Shown in pieces: positions 7,678 to 13,859 of a DNA stretch of 57,902 nucleotides. The notes under the pieces are model-generated. The model did no database searches. It had not been told where the DNA came from and worked only from the letters and a program-made list of their open reading frames with translations. The DNA comes from a virus. Within the stretch, counting starts at the first letter, position 1; every line of letters starts with the position of its first letter. Where the stretch lies: positions 1 to 57,902 of IMG/VR virus record IMGVR_UViG_3300008262_000113; one strand, 5' to 3'. A program made the position numbers and the translations under genes.

Positions 7678-8432
7678 ATATGACATCAGTAACACAGCTT
7701 GGACAGATACTAGCACAAATTAAACCAGCGCAATACACCTGGTTAGATGATTTTGAAGTTAAGACTGAAGATCAAGAAAAGACGTTTGATGCACCATTCG
7801 ATGTGTTAGCCTCTATTATTTCTGCTATTGACGCAGACGCACCACTTTGGGAAATTGGAGAAGCTTGGAAATCTCTTAAGTATTCGAAAGGATTCGATGG
7901 CCTAAAGGTAACTGCTCCTAACGATTTTCAAATTCAGCGAGCAAATCAGATTCGCAAGTATTACAGGAATAAACTTACTATTCTAGCATTGAAGTCGCAG
8001 AGTATGAGTAACTTTAGAGTAGATCTGCAAGAGCTGTTAAGCATGGATCCAACAAAATTAAAATTAAAGTTTTTGCCTATGATGATTCGCTTGCCTTCTT
8101 TTTATAAAGAAGATACTATAATAGATAATCTAAAGAAAACTACAGTAGTGCCCATGCATAATCGTGCTCGACCCGAAAAGGAATCTAGGACATTGACATT
8201 TGTAGATAAGATTCATCGCAAAACTAAAAATCAAGATCTAAATTGGTACTGGTTTGTAAATGAACAAAATGTACTGCATCGTTTGAGCGTAGACGGCAAA
8301 AACAAACTAAGTCATATTCTTGAAAAGTTTCTAGATAAACCTGTAACCATTGAGGCAAATTATCCTGTTCAGACTGTGCGAGGAACTGATCTTAGTTTCT
8401 TCAGTGTTGAAGGTGACTGGAAATTGTTATGA
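7674..8432 (+). CDS. Hypothetical protein
   Basis: 252 residues from ATG 7674 (ATGA overlap; ATG 7680 is an alternative). Helical N-terminal half with FQIQRANQIRKYYRNKL, then a basic strand-rich half. No recognisable motif. Confidence 0.5.
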   Translation: MNMTSVTQLGQILAQIKPAQYTWLDDFEVKTEDQEKTFDAPFDVLASIISAIDADAPLWEIGEAWKSLKYSKGFDGLKVTAPNDFQIQRANQIRKYYRNKLTILALKSQSMSNFRVDLQELLSMDPTKLKLKFLPMMIRLPSFYKEDTIIDNLKKTTVVPMHNRARPEKESRTLTFVDKIHRKTKNQDLNWYWFVNEQNVLHRLSVDGKNKLSHILEKFLDKPVTIEANYPVQTVRGTDLSFFSVEGDWKLL

Positions 8433-8650
8433 ATCGAGATGTAAGAACTCTAGTAGATCTTGCTATGGAAGTTGAAATGGAAGATCCTATTGACTGGGGC
8501 ATGTTAGCTATTAGTGAACATGATGCTTATGAACTTATGGCTTCCCATGTACTTGAGATGAATAATGATAACTTGACAAACAAGGCTATTATTGTTAAAC
8601 TACTAGTAGAGAATTTTGTACTAAATCTCAAACTAATGGAATTAAGATAA
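8429..8650 (+). CDS. Small acidic hypothetical protein
   Basis: 73 residues, mostly helical and acidic, with ATGA overlap to the gene before and a one-base overlap to the gene after. Function unknown. Confidence 0.45.
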   Translation: MNRDVRTLVDLAMEVEMEDPIDWGMLAISEHDAYELMASHVLEMNNDNLTNKAIIVKLLVENFVLNLKLMELR

Positions 8651-8892
8651 TGACAGTTAAAAAAACATACGCAGATACTGTTGATCTGCACTGCACGGAT
8701 AAAAATGAAATAGTGCCAGCTGAAATCCTAGAATTTCGCCCAGGCATGCTTATTAGTGTAAGTATACAAAGAAAAATTAAAATGATACTTAAATTTAATC
8801 ATCGAGGCAATAACTATGTTGGCTCGATGGCAGGTCTTGAGTTTACTACTGCTGGCCCAAAAGAAACTATTACTTACGAAGGAAGAAGATAA
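8650..8892 (+). CDS. Small beta-rich hypothetical protein
   Basis: 80 residues with alternating hydrophobic strands ([30 protein letters not shown]). Shares single bases with both neighbours and directly precedes clpP. Function unknown. Confidence 0.45.
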   Translation: MTVKKTYADTVDLHCTDKNEIVPAEILEFRPGMLISVSIQRKIKMILKFNHRGNNYVGSMAGLEFTTAGPKETITYEGRR

Positions 8893-9509
8893 TGCCACTA
8901 ATCCCAATGGTTGTTGAACAAGAGACTCGCGGCGAGCGTTCATATGATATTTACAGCCGCTTGCTCAAAGATCGAATTGTTATGCTCAACGGCCCTGTAG
9001 AAGATAATATGGCTAATGTAATTGTAGCACAGTTATTATTTTTAGAAGCAGAGAATCCAGACAAAGACATTAACCTATATATTAATTCGCCTGGCGGTGC
9101 AGTTACCGCAGGACTAGCTATCTACGACACAATGCAGTACATCAAATGTGATATTCGTACTATTGTCATGGGTCAGGCATGTTCAATGGGCTCGTTCCTA
9201 GCACAAGCAGGCACGGCAGGTAAGCGAGTAGTACTGCCTGAAAGCCGTACTATGATACATCGAGTTAGTTCAGGTACTCCTGGAACACGTGGTTCAGTTC
9301 ATGTACAAGAACTTCAATTTGAAGATGCTATTCGTTCAATGGAAGAAAGTAAAAAACTCAACAAGCGATTAACCGAGCTGTATGTCAAACACAACACCAA
9401 AGGCAAACAATACGATGAGCTTTTTGAAACAATGAAATTTGATACTTTCTTAAATGCACAAGAAGCGGTTGATTACGGTTTAGCAGATAAAGTTGTAGAG
9501 AAACGATAA
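8892..9509 (+). CDS. clpP: ClpP-like serine protease
   Basis: 205 residues, the usual ClpP length. N-terminal [20 protein letters not shown] is the classic ClpP start; nucleophile Ser98 sits in GQACSMGSF, His123 in MIHR, and Asp184 in [16 protein letters not shown] aligns with the catalytic Asp of E. coli ClpP, so the triad is complete. The handle loop after His ([11 protein letters not shown]) differs from the cellular QPLGG. No ClpX/ClpA-type ATPase is in this window, so it probably uses host partners or acts in phage-specific proteolysis. Start shares one base with the gene before. Confidence 0.92.
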   Translation: MPLIPMVVEQETRGERSYDIYSRLLKDRIVMLNGPVEDNMANVIVAQLLFLEAENPDKDINLYINSPGGAVTAGLAIYDTMQYIKCDIRTIVMGQACSMGSFLAQAGTAGKRVVLPESRTMIHRVSSGTPGTRGSVHVQELQFEDAIRSMEESKKLNKRLTELYVKHNTKGKQYDELFETMKFDTFLNAQEAVDYGLADKVVEKR

Positions 9510-9697
9510 TGAGTGACGGAGGAAAAGGCAGTGCAAGAAGAAAAGGCGCAGATGATGCAAAATACAGCAGTGGATGGGACCGAATCTACGGTACAAGATA
9601 CAATGGCGGCACTAAAAGGGATCCCAACAGAGGAAGCCCTGACCCAGATGCTCAAAGAACAGATCCTAAGAGTGACGTTCCTCAAACTAGACGGTGA
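9509..9697 (+). CDS. Small phage protein of the MSDGGKGS family
   Basis: 62 residues beginning [19 protein letters not shown] and SGWDRIYGTR, a pattern I recall as a conserved small phage protein (SDGGKGS...WDxIFG). Starts in a one-base overlap with clpP. Most of its length is overlapped in another frame by the open frame 9513-9890. Confidence 0.55.
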   Translation: MSDGGKGSARRKGADDAKYSSGWDRIYGTRYNGGTKRDPNRGSPDPDAQRTDPKSDVPQTRR

Positions 9698-9890
9698 TCA
9701 AAGAATTATGACCTGTACAAAAAGTTTGAATTATATTCCAGAAAAGTCACGTCCATCCAACAGTTCAAAGCCAAGCAAGCCTGGCACAATCAATGTTTGG
9801 GACATAGACGCTGACAACTGGCGTAGTTTTCGATATGATCGAGTTCAAGCAGTTGAACTTAACATTTCAAACATACAAGAGGTTGGTTGA
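9513..9890 (+). CDS. Small SH3-like phage protein overlapping the previous gene in another frame
   Basis: The open frame gives up to 125 residues from GTG 9513; internal ATGs at 9603 and 9648 are alternative starts. The conserved part lies in the second half: RVTFLKLDGDQRIMTCTKS, IPEKSRP, INVWDIDADNWRSFRYDRV. This resembles a small beta-barrel protein I recall from T4-like phages. With ATG 9648, preceded by GAGGAAG, the overlap with the MSDGGKGS gene shrinks to 50 nt, and this is perhaps the likeliest start. Function unknown. Confidence 0.55.
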   Translation: MTEEKAVQEEKAQMMQNTAVDGTESTVQDTMAALKGIPTEEALTQMLKEQILRVTFLKLDGDQRIMTCTKSLNYIPEKSRPSNSSKPSKPGTINVWDIDADNWRSFRYDRVQAVELNISNIQEVG

Positions 9891-9915
9891 CAAATCTCCG
9901 TTTTGAGCCTATTAT
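9887..9915 (+). promoter_or_regulatory. Sigma70-type promoter
   Basis: TTGACA (9887-9892), 17 bp, TATTAT (9910-9915). It overlaps the stop of the preceding gene and would transcribe the small gene at 9951. Confidence 0.6.
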
Positions 9916-9936
9916 AAGGTAGTTTTTTAGAACTGG

Positions 9937-9944
9937 GATAAATA
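9937..9944 (+). promoter_or_regulatory. T4-type late promoter-like box
   Basis: GATAAATA, the same octamer found upstream of the structural genes, 6 nt before ATG 9951. Functional status uncertain this close to the start codon. Confidence 0.4.
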
Positions 9945-9950
9945 AAATAT

Positions 9951-10067
9951 ATGAAAAAGGAAATGCTTTCAATGCTATTCGTAACACTATCCCCCGTAGC
10001 GTCAACAACACTTGGATCAGAGAATCCAGGCAGTGACGCCACCATGACTAGGGTTATGAAGTTGTAA
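9951..10067 (+). CDS. Possible 38-residue peptide
   Basis: Short frame MKKEMLSMLFVTLSPVAS... ending at TAA 10065-10067. Its hydrophobic start resembles a weak signal segment. It lies between a promoter and a terminator, which supports a transcribed unit, but there is no ribosome site, so coding is uncertain. Confidence 0.35.
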   Translation: MKKEMLSMLFVTLSPVASTTLGSENPGSDATMTRVMKL

Positions 10068-10086
10068 GTAAGCACTAACAAACTTT

Positions 10087-10118
10087 AAAAACCCTGGACT
10101 AAACACCCAGGGTTTTTT
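10087..10118 (+). terminator. Rho-independent terminator
   Basis: An 11-bp stem, AAAAACCCTGG (10087-10097) with CCAGGGTTTTT, and a 9-nt loop, followed by T. It closes the leftward gene block before the RNA gene region. Confidence 0.85.
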
Positions 10119-10144
10119 GTTGCGTAAAAACAACAAAAAAACAG

Positions 10145-10173
10145 TTGACAGGCAAGCAATAAGGCAATACAAT
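10145..10173 (+). promoter_or_regulatory. Upstream promoter of the tRNA array
   Basis: TTGACA (10145-10150), 17 bp, TACAAT (10168-10173). First of two tandem promoters; transcripts from here contain the full boxB-like hairpin. Confidence 0.7.
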
Positions 10174-10237
10174 AGACACTTACTTAAACAACAAAGCGGC
10201 TGCAGAGTTGTTCAAGTAAAAAGATTTTAAAAAGTAG

Positions 10238-10266
10238 TTGACACAGAACTTTTTCGGTGTTATACT
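10238..10266 (+). promoter_or_regulatory. Downstream promoter of the tRNA array
   Basis: TTGACA (10238-10243), 17 bp, TATACT (10261-10266). Tandem promoters before a stable-RNA operon recall rRNA operon P1/P2 organisation. Confidence 0.7.
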
Positions 10267-10268
10267 AC

Positions 10269-10304
10269 GTAAACTGTAACAAGTTTACAAACGTTCTTTA
10301 AAAA
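10269..10304 (+). promoter_or_regulatory. boxB/boxA-like antitermination leader
   Basis: Hairpin GTAAAC (10269-10274), 8-nt loop, GTTTAC (10283-10288), then CGTTCTTTAAAA starting at 10292. The latter matches E. coli rrn boxA (TGCTCTTTAACA) at 9 of 12 positions and is close to betaproteobacterial rrn leaders. The order hairpin then boxA is that of rrn operons. Binding of host NusB/S10 to keep transcription going through about 5 kb of largely untranslated RNA is inference. Confidence 0.5.
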
Positions 10305-10305
10305 G

Positions 10306-10320
10306 TTGAATACGGAAACA
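10306..10320 (+). repeat. Left half of long-range complementary pair
   Basis: TTGAATACGGAAACA is the exact reverse complement of 15267-15281, nearly 5 kb downstream. In one transcript the pair would close the whole first tRNA/ncRNA unit, as processing stalks do in rRNA precursors. Confidence 0.5.
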
Positions 10321-10373
10321 GATTAATCTGTTTTCATCTGTGTACAAAAGTGTACAGTTGAAAGCAGATTTAT

Positions 10374-10449
10374 TCCTCAGTAGCACAGCGGTAGTTGCAC
10401 TTGACTGTTAATCAAGGTGTCCGTGGTTCGATCCCACGCTGAGGAGCCA
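10374..10449 (+). tRNA. tRNA-Asn (GTT)
   Basis: Complete cloverleaf: acceptor TCCTCAG with CTGAGGA, anticodon arm CTTGA-CTGTTAA-TCAAG, T-arm with GGTTCGATCC, discriminator G, encoded CCA. First gene of the array. Confidence 0.92.
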
Positions 10450-10454
10450 ATTTA

Positions 10455-10544
10455 GGAGCGTGGGCCGGATGGTAAGGCAGCGGTTTGCTAAACCGTAGAT
10501 CACGTAAAAAGGGTCACAGGGTTCGACTCCCTGACGCTCCGCCA
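10455..10544 (+). tRNA. tRNA-Ser (GCT)
   Basis: Acceptor GGAGCGT with ACGCTCC, anticodon loop TTGCTAA (GCT), long variable arm as expected for Ser, GGGTTCGACTCCC T-arm, encoded CCA. Lies 5 nt after tRNA-Asn. Confidence 0.92.
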
Positions 10545-10552
10545 AATTAAAT

Positions 10553-10627
10553 GCACGATTCGTCTATCGGTTAGGACGCTGCCCTTTCAAGGCGGAAAGA
10601 CGAGTTCGATTCTCGTATCGTGTACCA
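10553..10627 (+). tRNA. tRNA-Glu (TTC)
   Basis: Acceptor GCACGAT with ATCGTGT (G-U first pair), anticodon arm CTGCC-CTTTCAA-GGCGG, T-arm CGAGTTCGATTCTCG, encoded CCA. Confidence 0.92.
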
Positions 10628-10882
10628 AGTTTTTTAGTAAGTTGTTTAAGGTTACCTAGTCCGCTAGGGGTGAACGAAAAGGTGATTGCGTAGCAGAAAT
10701 GCTCGGCCTTGATACCCATGAAGCAGGAGGGTTCTAGAGTATGACGAGACACCATCGAGTCAAAGGGCAAGAACTATTCCAAACTCCAGGAAGGCGGCGG
10801 AACTACTAGGCCTGTAATGAGGTCTTGACGCAAGTTGGTGATGCGTGTCAAGAACTTCCTCAAACAATTTATTAAAGATTTT
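10628..10882 (+). ncRNA. Structured inter-tRNA RNA, unidentified
   Basis: 255 nt without a convincing gene but with clear hairpins: CCTAG-TCCG-CTAGG; AGCA-GAAA-TGCT (GNRA loop); GGCCT...AGGTC; CTTGAC...GTCAAG; and a longer-range AGGAAG/CTTCCT pairing. A structured RNA processed with the tRNAs is likely; it matches no class I can name. Confidence 0.4.
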
Positions 10883-10959
10883 GCACCGTTAGCTCAGTTG
10901 GTTAGATCGCTTGCCTGTCACGCAAGAGGCCAGGGGTTCGAGTCCCCTACGGTGCGCCA
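10883..10959 (+). tRNA. tRNA-Asp (GTC)
   Basis: Acceptor GCACCGT with ACGGTGC, D-arm AGCTCAGTTGGTTAGAT, anticodon arm CTTGC-CTGTCAC-GCAAG, T-arm GGGGTTCGAGTCCCC, discriminator G, encoded CCA. Confidence 0.94.
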
Positions 10960-10965
10960 TATTAG

Positions 10966-10993
10966 TTGACTTTGATTGTAAAGAGTGTACAAT
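10966..10993 (+). promoter_or_regulatory. Internal promoter of the tRNA array
   Basis: TTGACT (10966-10971), 16 bp, TACAAT (10988-10993), between tRNA-Asp and tRNA-Thr. Confidence 0.5.
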
Positions 10994-11012
10994 TAAAATA
11001 TAGAAAGTTTTT

Positions 11013-11086
11013 GCCCTTATAGTTAAATGGTATAACGACGGTTTTGTAATCCGTAGTTTGCAGTTCGATTCTGTGTAGGGGCACCA
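11013..11086 (+). tRNA. tRNA-Thr (TGT)
   Basis: Acceptor GCCCTTA with TAGGGGC, anticodon arm ACGGT-TTTGTAA-TCCGT, T-arm GCAGTTCGATTCTGT, encoded ACCA. Confidence 0.9.
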
Positions 11087-11100
11087 AAGTGTTAGTTTTT

Positions 11101-11184
11101 GCCCCGGTGGTGTAATGGTAGCCACGCTGGTCTTAGAAGCCAGTGCCGCAAGGCGTGTCGGTTCGAGTCCGACCTGGGGCACCA
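11101..11184 (+). tRNA. tRNA-Leu (TAG)
   Basis: Acceptor GCCCCGG with CTGGGGC, anticodon arm CTGGT-CTTAGAA-GCCAG, long variable arm GTGCCGCAAGGCGT with a GCAA tetraloop, encoded CCA. Confidence 0.92.
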
Positions 11185-11194
11185 ATGTTAGTAA

Positions 11195-11268
11195 GCGGGA
11201 TTAGTTTAATGGTAAAACAGCAGATTTCCAATCTTCGGTCATCAGTTCGATTCTGATATCCCGCTCCA
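11195..11268 (+). tRNA. tRNA-Gly (TCC)
   Basis: Acceptor GCGGGAT with ATCCCGC, anticodon arm GCAGA-TTTCCAA-TCTTC, T-arm CAGTTCGATTCTG, discriminator T, encoded CCA. Confidence 0.92.
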
Positions 11269-11284
11269 ATTTTAAAAGGTAGAT

Positions 11285-11509
11285 ATGAAAGCAAAAACTT
11301 TAAGTCGTGGTCCAACTATTGATACTAATAAATGTGTTGAAAATGTTGGTGGTAGATTTGATCTAGTATTAATTGCTTCAGTTAGAGCTAGAGAAATAGC
11401 AAGGAAACACAGGAACGACGAAATGTCTACCCAAGTTAATGCGCCAGTTTCTGCACTGCTTGAAATTCAAGAAGGCAAAATTGGTAGAGAGTATCTAAGA
11501 AAAGTATAA
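11285..11509 (+). CDS. rpoZ: RNA polymerase omega subunit homologue
   Basis: 74 residues. RFDLVLIASVRAREIARK (24-41) matches the conserved core of bacterial omega (E. coli RFDLVLVAARRARQM), and ALLEIQEGKIGREYL (58-71) matches the second omega block (ALREIEEGLI). Cellular omega binds the beta-prime C terminus and helps assemble and tune RNA polymerase; a phage version could replace or modify the host subunit. It sits inside the tRNA array, with AAAGGT before ATG and tRNA-Pro starting 2 nt after its stop. Identification from motif reading; fairly confident. Confidence 0.78.
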   Translation: MKAKTLSRGPTIDTNKCVENVGGRFDLVLIASVRAREIARKHRNDEMSTQVNAPVSALLEIQEGKIGREYLRKV

Positions 11510-11510
11510 T

Positions 11511-11588
11511 CGGAGTGTGGCGCAGTCTGGCTAGCGCACCTGGTTTGGGACCAGGGGGTCCAAGGTTCGAATCCTTGTACTCCGACCA
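11511..11588 (+). tRNA. tRNA-Pro (TGG)
   Basis: Acceptor CGGAGTG with TACTCCG, anticodon arm CTGGT-TTGGGAC-CAGGG, T-arm AAGGTTCGAATCCTT, discriminator A, encoded CCA. Begins immediately after the rpoZ stop. Confidence 0.92.
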
Positions 11589-11594
11589 TTTTTT

Positions 11595-11669
11595 GGGCTG
11601 TTAGTGATAATGGGAGCACGGGGCCTTTGCAAGGCTTAGGTCGGGGTTCGATCCCCCGACGGTCCACCA
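11595..11669 (+). tRNA. tRNA-Ala (TGC)
   Basis: Acceptor GGGCTGT with ACGGTCC (two G-U pairs), anticodon loop TTTGCAA, T-arm CGGGGTTCGATCCCCCG, encoded ACCA. Confidence 0.9.
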
Positions 11670-11674
11670 AATAT

Positions 11675-11748
11675 GCGGGTATGATGTAATGGTAACCTGA
11701 AACCTTGCCAAGGTTTATTCGCGAGTTCGATTCTCGCTACCCGCTCCA
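11675..11748 (+). tRNA. tRNA-Gly (GCC)
   Basis: Acceptor GCGGGTA with TACCCGC, anticodon GCC in the loop after AACCT, T-arm GCGAGTTCGATTCTCGC, discriminator T, encoded CCA. Second Gly isoacceptor. Confidence 0.92.
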
Positions 11749-11777
11749 AATGTTTTAGAAATATTTTTAAAAAGATG

Positions 11778-11806
11778 TTGACAAGACAGTAAAAATTTGC
11801 TAAAAT
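11778..11806 (+). promoter_or_regulatory. Promoter of the giant ncRNA
   Basis: TTGACA (11778-11783), 17 bp, TAAAAT (11801-11806); predicted start near 11813, just before the first structured elements. Confidence 0.75.
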
Positions 11807-11812
11807 AGACAC

Positions 11813-13030
11813 ATGTTAAGAATTTAAGGGTGGTTTATCATCCTGTAGGCGGCTTGCCGTTTACAAAGAATAAGTGTGGCGACACACCCAAAGCTAGAAT
11901 GCCTACATACTAGCGCCAGCAATGGTTCACGTAAACAAGCCTGCTCACTACCGCGAGGTAGCGTTCACTCATAAGACCGGTGGATGTAACAGCAAAGCTG
12001 ATGTATGGGAAAGAACATTGTTCGACGTGCCGCAAGGAACACGGGGCAGTGAAAAGTAACAGGTGGTGCTGACTTCCATATAAAACCAATCAGTTAGTTG
12101 GTATGAGAAAGGGTAGTGTACTTGTTCGAGGGGTCGCACCTAAGAGCTCGTATACAATGTAAATGGTTAGTGGGCTGTAGTAATACAGTACACCGATCGT
12201 GAAACATCACTGAGTAGCTCGCGAGGCAAAAGGTATGTGGTGAGTTGTATTTTGTATTCCAAAAGAGTATGAAGCAACTGAGGCAGCTCATCGCGGTAGG
12301 TTAATGTAGATCAATGGTAGATCATCTTCCTGTTAAGAAGAATGCTGTCGGTTCAAATCCGATCATTTAAACAAAAATGCAAAGACTGCCTCGGTCGTAT
12401 GTGAAAAGTATCTAATACTTGAGTGGTAACACAATCAAGTCTAATGAAGCTCGCAAGGTAACATTAGTTTATACTGGAAGTTTCGTAGGGTGTTAGCGCA
12501 CTCGAATAGCTCGCAAGGTTAACGGAATAGATGGTGTAGAATAGCATATGGCGTCAAGTCTACTGCCTGACTTAAAACGGCGATACTGTAAGCAGACTAG
12601 GTTACATAGTGATATGGACTTAGTGGATGTCTAGAGAACGTATACTCGCAAGGTGTACGGTAATGCTAGAGGTGCTTATGGTTAAGATGTAATCTCAGTC
12701 TTAACACTATTCTAAAACACATTACCACAAACAGCAATTAGAGCTGGTTGTATAACAATGTCGTAGTGTGTTTCAGAATAGCAGAAATGTTATGCACATG
12801 ACAATTCGTTGTCAGCAAGAGAATGTCACGCTATAAAGGTTTCTTCGAAGGACTGATATAGTAGAAGGGGACGGGTTCAACTCCCGGCTGATCGGAAGAT
12901 CGGCGCAGATTGGTTGCTAACTGGACTAGTATCCCAAGTGACGTACCGAGTCCCGCTCGAGCTTGTTAATTCGGGTGAATGGTGCTTATAACGATGGAAG
13001 TACTAATGAGTTGTCAGCTGTATAATATTT
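11813..13030 (+). ncRNA. Giant ornate ncRNA, GOLLD/ROOL-like candidate
   Basis: About 1.2 kb with its own promoter, no convincing gene, and dense structure. Seen directly: a pseudoknot in which hairpin GCTAG/CTAGC (11893-11914) has a loop whose GCCTACA pairs with TGTAGGC at 11844-11850; GGGTG/CACCC; GTTTAC/GTAAAC; CTACC-GCGA-GGTAG; ACTTGA-GTG-GTAA-CAC-TCAAGT; a 15-position stem 12707-12721/12767-12781 with one mismatch; a UUCG hairpin 12800-12813; GCTGATC-GGAA-GATCGGC (12887-12904); and four copies of a bulged GNRA module. A tRNA-Asn-like domain is embedded. Size, pseudoknots, tRNA neighbours and phage context fit the GOLLD or ROOL classes known from lake metagenomes and phages; the class assignment is inference. 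The 3' end is probably made by RNase P at tRNA-Met. Confidence 0.65.
12301..12373 (+). tRNA. tRNA-Asn-like domain (GTT) inside the ncRNA
   Basis: D-arm GATCAATGGTAGATC, anticodon arm TCTTC-CTGTTAA-GAAGA, T-arm GTCGGTTCAAATCCGAT. The acceptor is imperfect (TTAATG with CATTTAA needs a bulge) and the 3' end reads ACA rather than CCA. A perfect 7-bp helix GAGGCAG (12280-12286)/CTGCCTC (12386-12392) encloses it, so it looks like a domain of the large RNA rather than an ordinary tRNA gene. Confidence 0.6.
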
Positions 13031-13033
13031 TGA

Positions 13034-13112
13034 AGCGGAGTAGAGGAGTCCAGTCGTCCTCGCTAGTCTCATAAGCTAGAGATCGCAGGTGCGAATCCTG
13101 CCTCCGCAACCA
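13034..13112 (+). tRNA. tRNA with CAT anticodon (Met, or Ile2 after lysidine)
   Basis: Acceptor (A)GCGGAG with CTCCGCA, D-arm GAGGA...TCCTC, anticodon arm CTAGT-CTCATAA-GCTAG, T-arm GCAGGTGCGAATCCTGC, encoded ACCA. The 1-72 position is an A-A mismatch, but the three G-C pairs of an initiator anticodon stem are absent. Loop CTCATAA also fits Ile2, a possible TilS substrate. Confidence 0.85.
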
Positions 13113-13126
13113 GTTTTATTTTCAAA

Positions 13127-13216
13127 GGAAGCGTGGCAGAGCCCGGCTTATTGCGTTAGTCTTGAAAACTAAAGACTCGAAAGGGTCCGTGAGTTCGAAT
13201 CTCACCGCTTCCGCCA
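13127..13216 (+). tRNA. tRNA-Ser (TGA)
   Basis: Acceptor GGAAGCG with CGCTTCC, anticodon arm TTAGT-CTTGAAA-ACTAA, long variable arm, T-arm GTGAGTTCGAATCTCAC, discriminator G, encoded CCA. Confidence 0.92.
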
Positions 13217-13231
13217 GACATTAAAAAATAC

Positions 13232-13260
13232 TTGACAAGTAGACACAAATCATATACAAT
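13232..13260 (+). promoter_or_regulatory. Sigma70-type promoter
   Basis: TTGACA (13232-13237), 17 bp, TACAAT (13255-13260), upstream of the coiled-coil gene at 13287. Confidence 0.75.
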
Positions 13261-13286
13261 TAACACATAGAGAAAAGGACACAAAC

Positions 13287-13859
13287 ATGGAACTTACACT
13301 TCGTAAAGCAAGCGCACTTCAGAACAGCATCAACGATACTGTTAAAAGTATCACGTTGACACAAACAATTCGCATCAACGAGTTCCAAGAGGCTGAAGCT
13401 GAAATATCTAAGGCTGCTCAGGAATTTAACAGCAATGTGTTTCGTCGTGTAGCACTGACAGATGTGCTGTACGAAATTCGCAAGGCAGTGAGCCGTGCAA
13501 ATGCACAAGCAGGTGTCAATGAAAAGTTGGCAGACTTGGCTCAGCTTGAGAAAGATATCCAATTCTTTTCAGGTCTAACAGCTCATGACGTTCGTGAGTC
13601 TGCTCAAGTCATTGAGGGCAAGTTGAATAAAATTCGGAACCGCAAAGAAGACACTCGTGCAAGTTTGTACGGCCACAGTGATGAAGTTAGTACTTCTGTA
13701 TTGACTCGCAAAGATGTAGATACATTCCGTGCAAAAGTAGCAGAAGCCAAAAAGGCCAAGCAGAAATTGCAGGACGAGCTCTTAGAGCTTAATGTTCGTA
13801 CAACTATTGCCCTAAGTGGTAAGGCTGTGGACATTCTTAAGCACGAAGAATTGATCTAA
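13287..13859 (+). CDS. Hypothetical coiled-coil protein
   Basis: 190 residues, nearly all helical with heptad-like spacing: about 30-50, 75-115 (KLADLAQLEKDIQFF) and 135-175 (VDTFRAKVAEAKKAKQKLQDEL). No signal peptide or catalytic motif. AAAGGA before ATG and its own promoter. It is one of three clear protein genes inside the first RNA unit. Role unknown. Confidence 0.65.
   Translation: MELTLRKASALQNSINDTVKSITLTQTIRINEFQEAEAEISKAAQEFNSNVFRRVALTDVLYEIRKAVSRANAQAGVNEKLADLAQLEKDIQFFSGLTAHDVRESAQVIEGKLNKIRNRKEDTRASLYGHSDEVSTSVLTRKDVDTFRAKVAEAKKAKQKLQDELLELNVRTTIALSGKAVDILKHEELI

Noticed and set aside
10564-11670. Several minus-strand and plus-strand open frames running through tRNA genes.
   Set aside because: They are tRNA sequence read as protein (for example recurring GxxxRTRTDTP- or RFELTVLRI-type strings), a known annotation artefact.
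12094-12291. Minus-strand open frame of 65 codons in the giant RNA region.
   Set aside because: Low-complexity Cys/His/Leu translation, no ribosome site, and it covers structured RNA elements of the plus strand.
12840-12910. A tmRNA-like T-arm (GACGGGTTCAACTCCCGG) near the end of the giant RNA.
   Set aside because: The 5' tmRNA sequence, a tag reading frame and an alanyl acceptor stem were not found; the hairpin fits better as part of the large RNA.
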